From the NCBI GenBank assembly GCA_001596155.1, contig CP014771.1, positions 2,728,001-2,792,000 of the forward strand: DNA of 64,000 nucleotides, given 5' to 3'. Source of the stretch: Hymenobacter psoromatis (GTDB taxonomy: Bacteria > Bacteroidota > Bacteroidia > Cytophagales > Hymenobacteraceae). Both the position numbers and the translations under genes were made by a program. The notes beneath the pieces are model-generated. The model saw nothing but the letters and a program-made list of their open reading frames with translations. It made no database searches and was not told the origin of the DNA. Below are positions 62,795 to 64,000 of this stretch, piece by piece. The number at the start of each line of letters is the position of its first letter. Positions within the stretch are counted from its first letter, which is position 1.

Positions 62795-64000
62795 CTACAA
62801 CAATCCCTCAAAGGCCGAATCAACCAACTCCGAAGCGAAGGAATCCAGGTACACGGCCGTAACGGCTTCCGACTTGTGGCCCATCGCTTGCGCGATAATT
62901 GCCGTTTGGGTGCCGGCCTGTTTCAGCGTGGTGGCGAAGGTGTGACGGGCCACGTAGGTAGTGAGGGGGGTAGCAATGCCAGCCAGCTCGCCCAGCTCTT
63001 TCAAGTCCTTGTTGACTTGCCCCAGCATCTTGTGCAGGCGGTTTTGCACCTTGTGCGGGGTGCCGTGGCGGGCCTCATCGAGCATCGGAAACACGTAGCT
63101 GCTGGCCGTGGCGTAGGTCAGGGGCCGGTAGGCGGCCAGGATAGCGGCGGCCGGGGCCAGCAGCCGTAACGAGAACTTGCCGCCCGTCTTTTGGCGCACG
63201 TAGTGCAGGCGTTCGGGGTGGCCGGTGTCGGGTGCTTCGCCGCTCAGGTCGCGCCAACGCAGCTGAGCCAAGTCCACGAAATTGATACCGCCGCCGTAGA
63301 ACGAGAACAGAAACACGGCCTTCGCCAGCCGTAGCCGGTCGCTGGCTGGCTCTAACGCTTCCAGCCGCCGCAGCTCGTCGCGGCCCACGGCGCGCTTAGC
63401 AGTACTCACGTCAAATTTGCCCACCTGAAACTTGTACTTCTCGGCCACGGTGCGGGCGAAGGGGTAGGCGTTGGCCCGCAACAGGCCGCCCGCGATAGCT
63501 TGATTGAGCACGGCCCGTAGGGTACGGAACCGATTGGATAGCGTGTTGTCGCTGGCCCCAGTGGCGCGTAGCGTTTGCTCCCATTCTTGGCAGAAAGGCC
63601 CCGTTACTCGGTCAAGAGGCACGTCGTAGCTAATGAGCCAGGCGGCGCGGGCCTGCTGAGTGCCCCGGCCGCTAGGCGGTGTAGGCGCGCCGGCCTCGGC
63701 CGCCAGGAACTTCGCCAACTGGTTGCCTAAGTCGCGGTACACAATTGCATTGCCTGACTGCCCGGTTTTAGTGTAGCCCGCACTTAGCTCGTCGCAGTAA
63801 GCAATGAGCTTCACCCGGCGCTGGGCTTTGCGGCCCTCAATGGCTTTGGCAGCCACGGCGGGCGCGTCGTGCTGTTCGTCGGCTTCGGCCAGCGCGTCGG
63901 CCGCGCCGCTATACTTGACCTCCCACTCGATTAACTTTTTCAGTAGCTTGTCGCGGTCTGGTTCGGGGTAGCTTTTGCGAACCTCTTTCTTGTCTGCGTT
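62795..64000 (-). CDS. Tyrosine recombinase/integrase, start beyond window
   Basis: At least 401 aa; the frame stays open to the window edge without a stop, so the true start is upstream, outside. It has a SAM-like N-terminal DNA-binding domain (RAAWLISYDVPLDRVTGPF; DNTLSNRFRTLRAVLNQAI) and a catalytic domain ending with TTYVARHTFATTLKQ, QAMGHKSEAVTAVYLDSF. The nucleophile Tyr is in VYLDSF and the R of ARHTFAT is Arg II. The first catalytic Arg, expected near the FSFY-x-x-G-I-N segment, reads GGG here, so Arg I appears missing or displaced. It would integrate the element at the tRNA gene. Confidence 0.88.
   Translation of the reverse strand, partial: NADKKEVRKSYPEPDRDKLLKKLIEWEVKYSGAADALAEADEQHDAPAVAAKAIEGRKAQRRVKLIAYCDELSAGYTKTGQSGNAIVYRDLGNQLAKFLAAEAGAPTPPSGRGTQQARAAWLISYDVPLDRVTGPFCQEWEQTLRATGASDNTLSNRFRTLRAVLNQAIAGGLLRANAYPFARTVAEKYKFQVGKFDVSTAKRAVGRDELRRLEALEPASDRLRLAKAVFLFSFYGGGINFVDLAQLRWRDLSGEAPDTGHPERLHYVRQKTGGKFSLRLLAPAAAILAAYRPLTYATASSYVFPMLDEARHGTPHKVQNRLHKMLGQVNKDLKELGELAGIATPLTTYVARHTFATTLKQAGTQTAIIAQAMGHKSEAVTAVYLDSFASELVDSAFEGLL

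Larger units (their letters stand above)
52601..64000. mobile_element. Putative integrative element next to tRNA-Val(CAC), right end outside window
   Basis: Downstream of the tRNA all genes up to the window end are accessory: type III restriction-modification, unknown small genes, a peptidase-like protein, a replication protein, an excisionase-like HTH protein and a tyrosine integrase. This content is typical of an integrated genetic island. I did not find a second copy of the tRNA 3' end inside the window, so the boundary and the attachment site are inferred. Confidence 0.5.

Noticed and set aside
1..64000. CRISPR array
   Set aside because: No set of regularly spaced direct repeats with unique spacers was seen; the repeats present are inverted repeats or in-gene codon repeats.

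Overview
The window looks like a chromosome segment of a high-GC member of the Bacteroidota, most likely Hymenobacter or a close relative in the Cytophagales (inference). The support is a Bat/DUF58 operon, a FadL-like OmpP1 porin, two very large secreted proteins with type IX secretion C-terminal sorting domains, matches to the Bacteroidota promoter (TTTG - about 20 nt - TAnnTTTG), and frequent non-ATG starts in GC-rich genes.

Layout. 0-8.3 kb: Bat-type stress operon (DUF58, BatA-like, DUF4175-like and another large membrane protein), split by a divergent azoR/HxlR-regulator pair with a palindromic operator. 8.4-14.3 kb: proS (type 3), a Gly/Tyr-rich lipoprotein, a FadL-like porin and a DUF4184 membrane protein. 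14.5-17.5 kb: a hybrid histidine kinase gene cut by a complete 980-bp IS5-type element with a 3-bp target duplication; removing the element restores one 658-aa frame. 17.8-31.2 kb: a one-strand exopolysaccharide (EPS) operon with a receiver protein, an initiating sugar transferase carrying a degenerate receiver, a TolC-like protein, a Wzz-like copolymerase, six glycosyltransferases, a flippase, a GT8 enzyme and a 34-codon membrane peptide, closed by a strong terminator. 31.7-43.7 kb: secreted glycoside-hydrolase/PA14 protein, acyltransferases, further glycosyltransferases, a truncated paralogue and a 1176-aa secreted esterase-like protein. 44.2-46.1 kb: decayed IS630 element set into a decayed IS5 transposase. 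46.1-52.2 kb: housekeeping and hypothetical genes (lipoprotein, STAS-like, old yellow enzyme, prmC, ribD, TerB-like).

52.4-64 kb: two tRNA-Val genes, then an accessory region that appears to be an integrative element still open at the window edge. It carries a type III restriction-modification pair, a 56-aa protein followed by a papain/C39-like peptidase, small unknown genes, a winged-helix gene overlapping tail-to-tail with a phage/plasmid-type replication protein, an excisionase-like HTH protein, an unknown 303-aa protein and a tyrosine integrase cut off by the window end.

The best candidates for something undescribed are the phosphorelay-to-EPS arrangement (IS-broken hybrid kinase, stand-alone receiver, pseudo-receiver fused to the initiating transferase), the 56-aa plus cysteine-peptidase pair beside the restriction system, and two DNA-level signals: near-perfect long inverted repeats placed between convergent genes, two of them starting at a stop codon, and a strongly recurrent CTACCCC-type oligomer.
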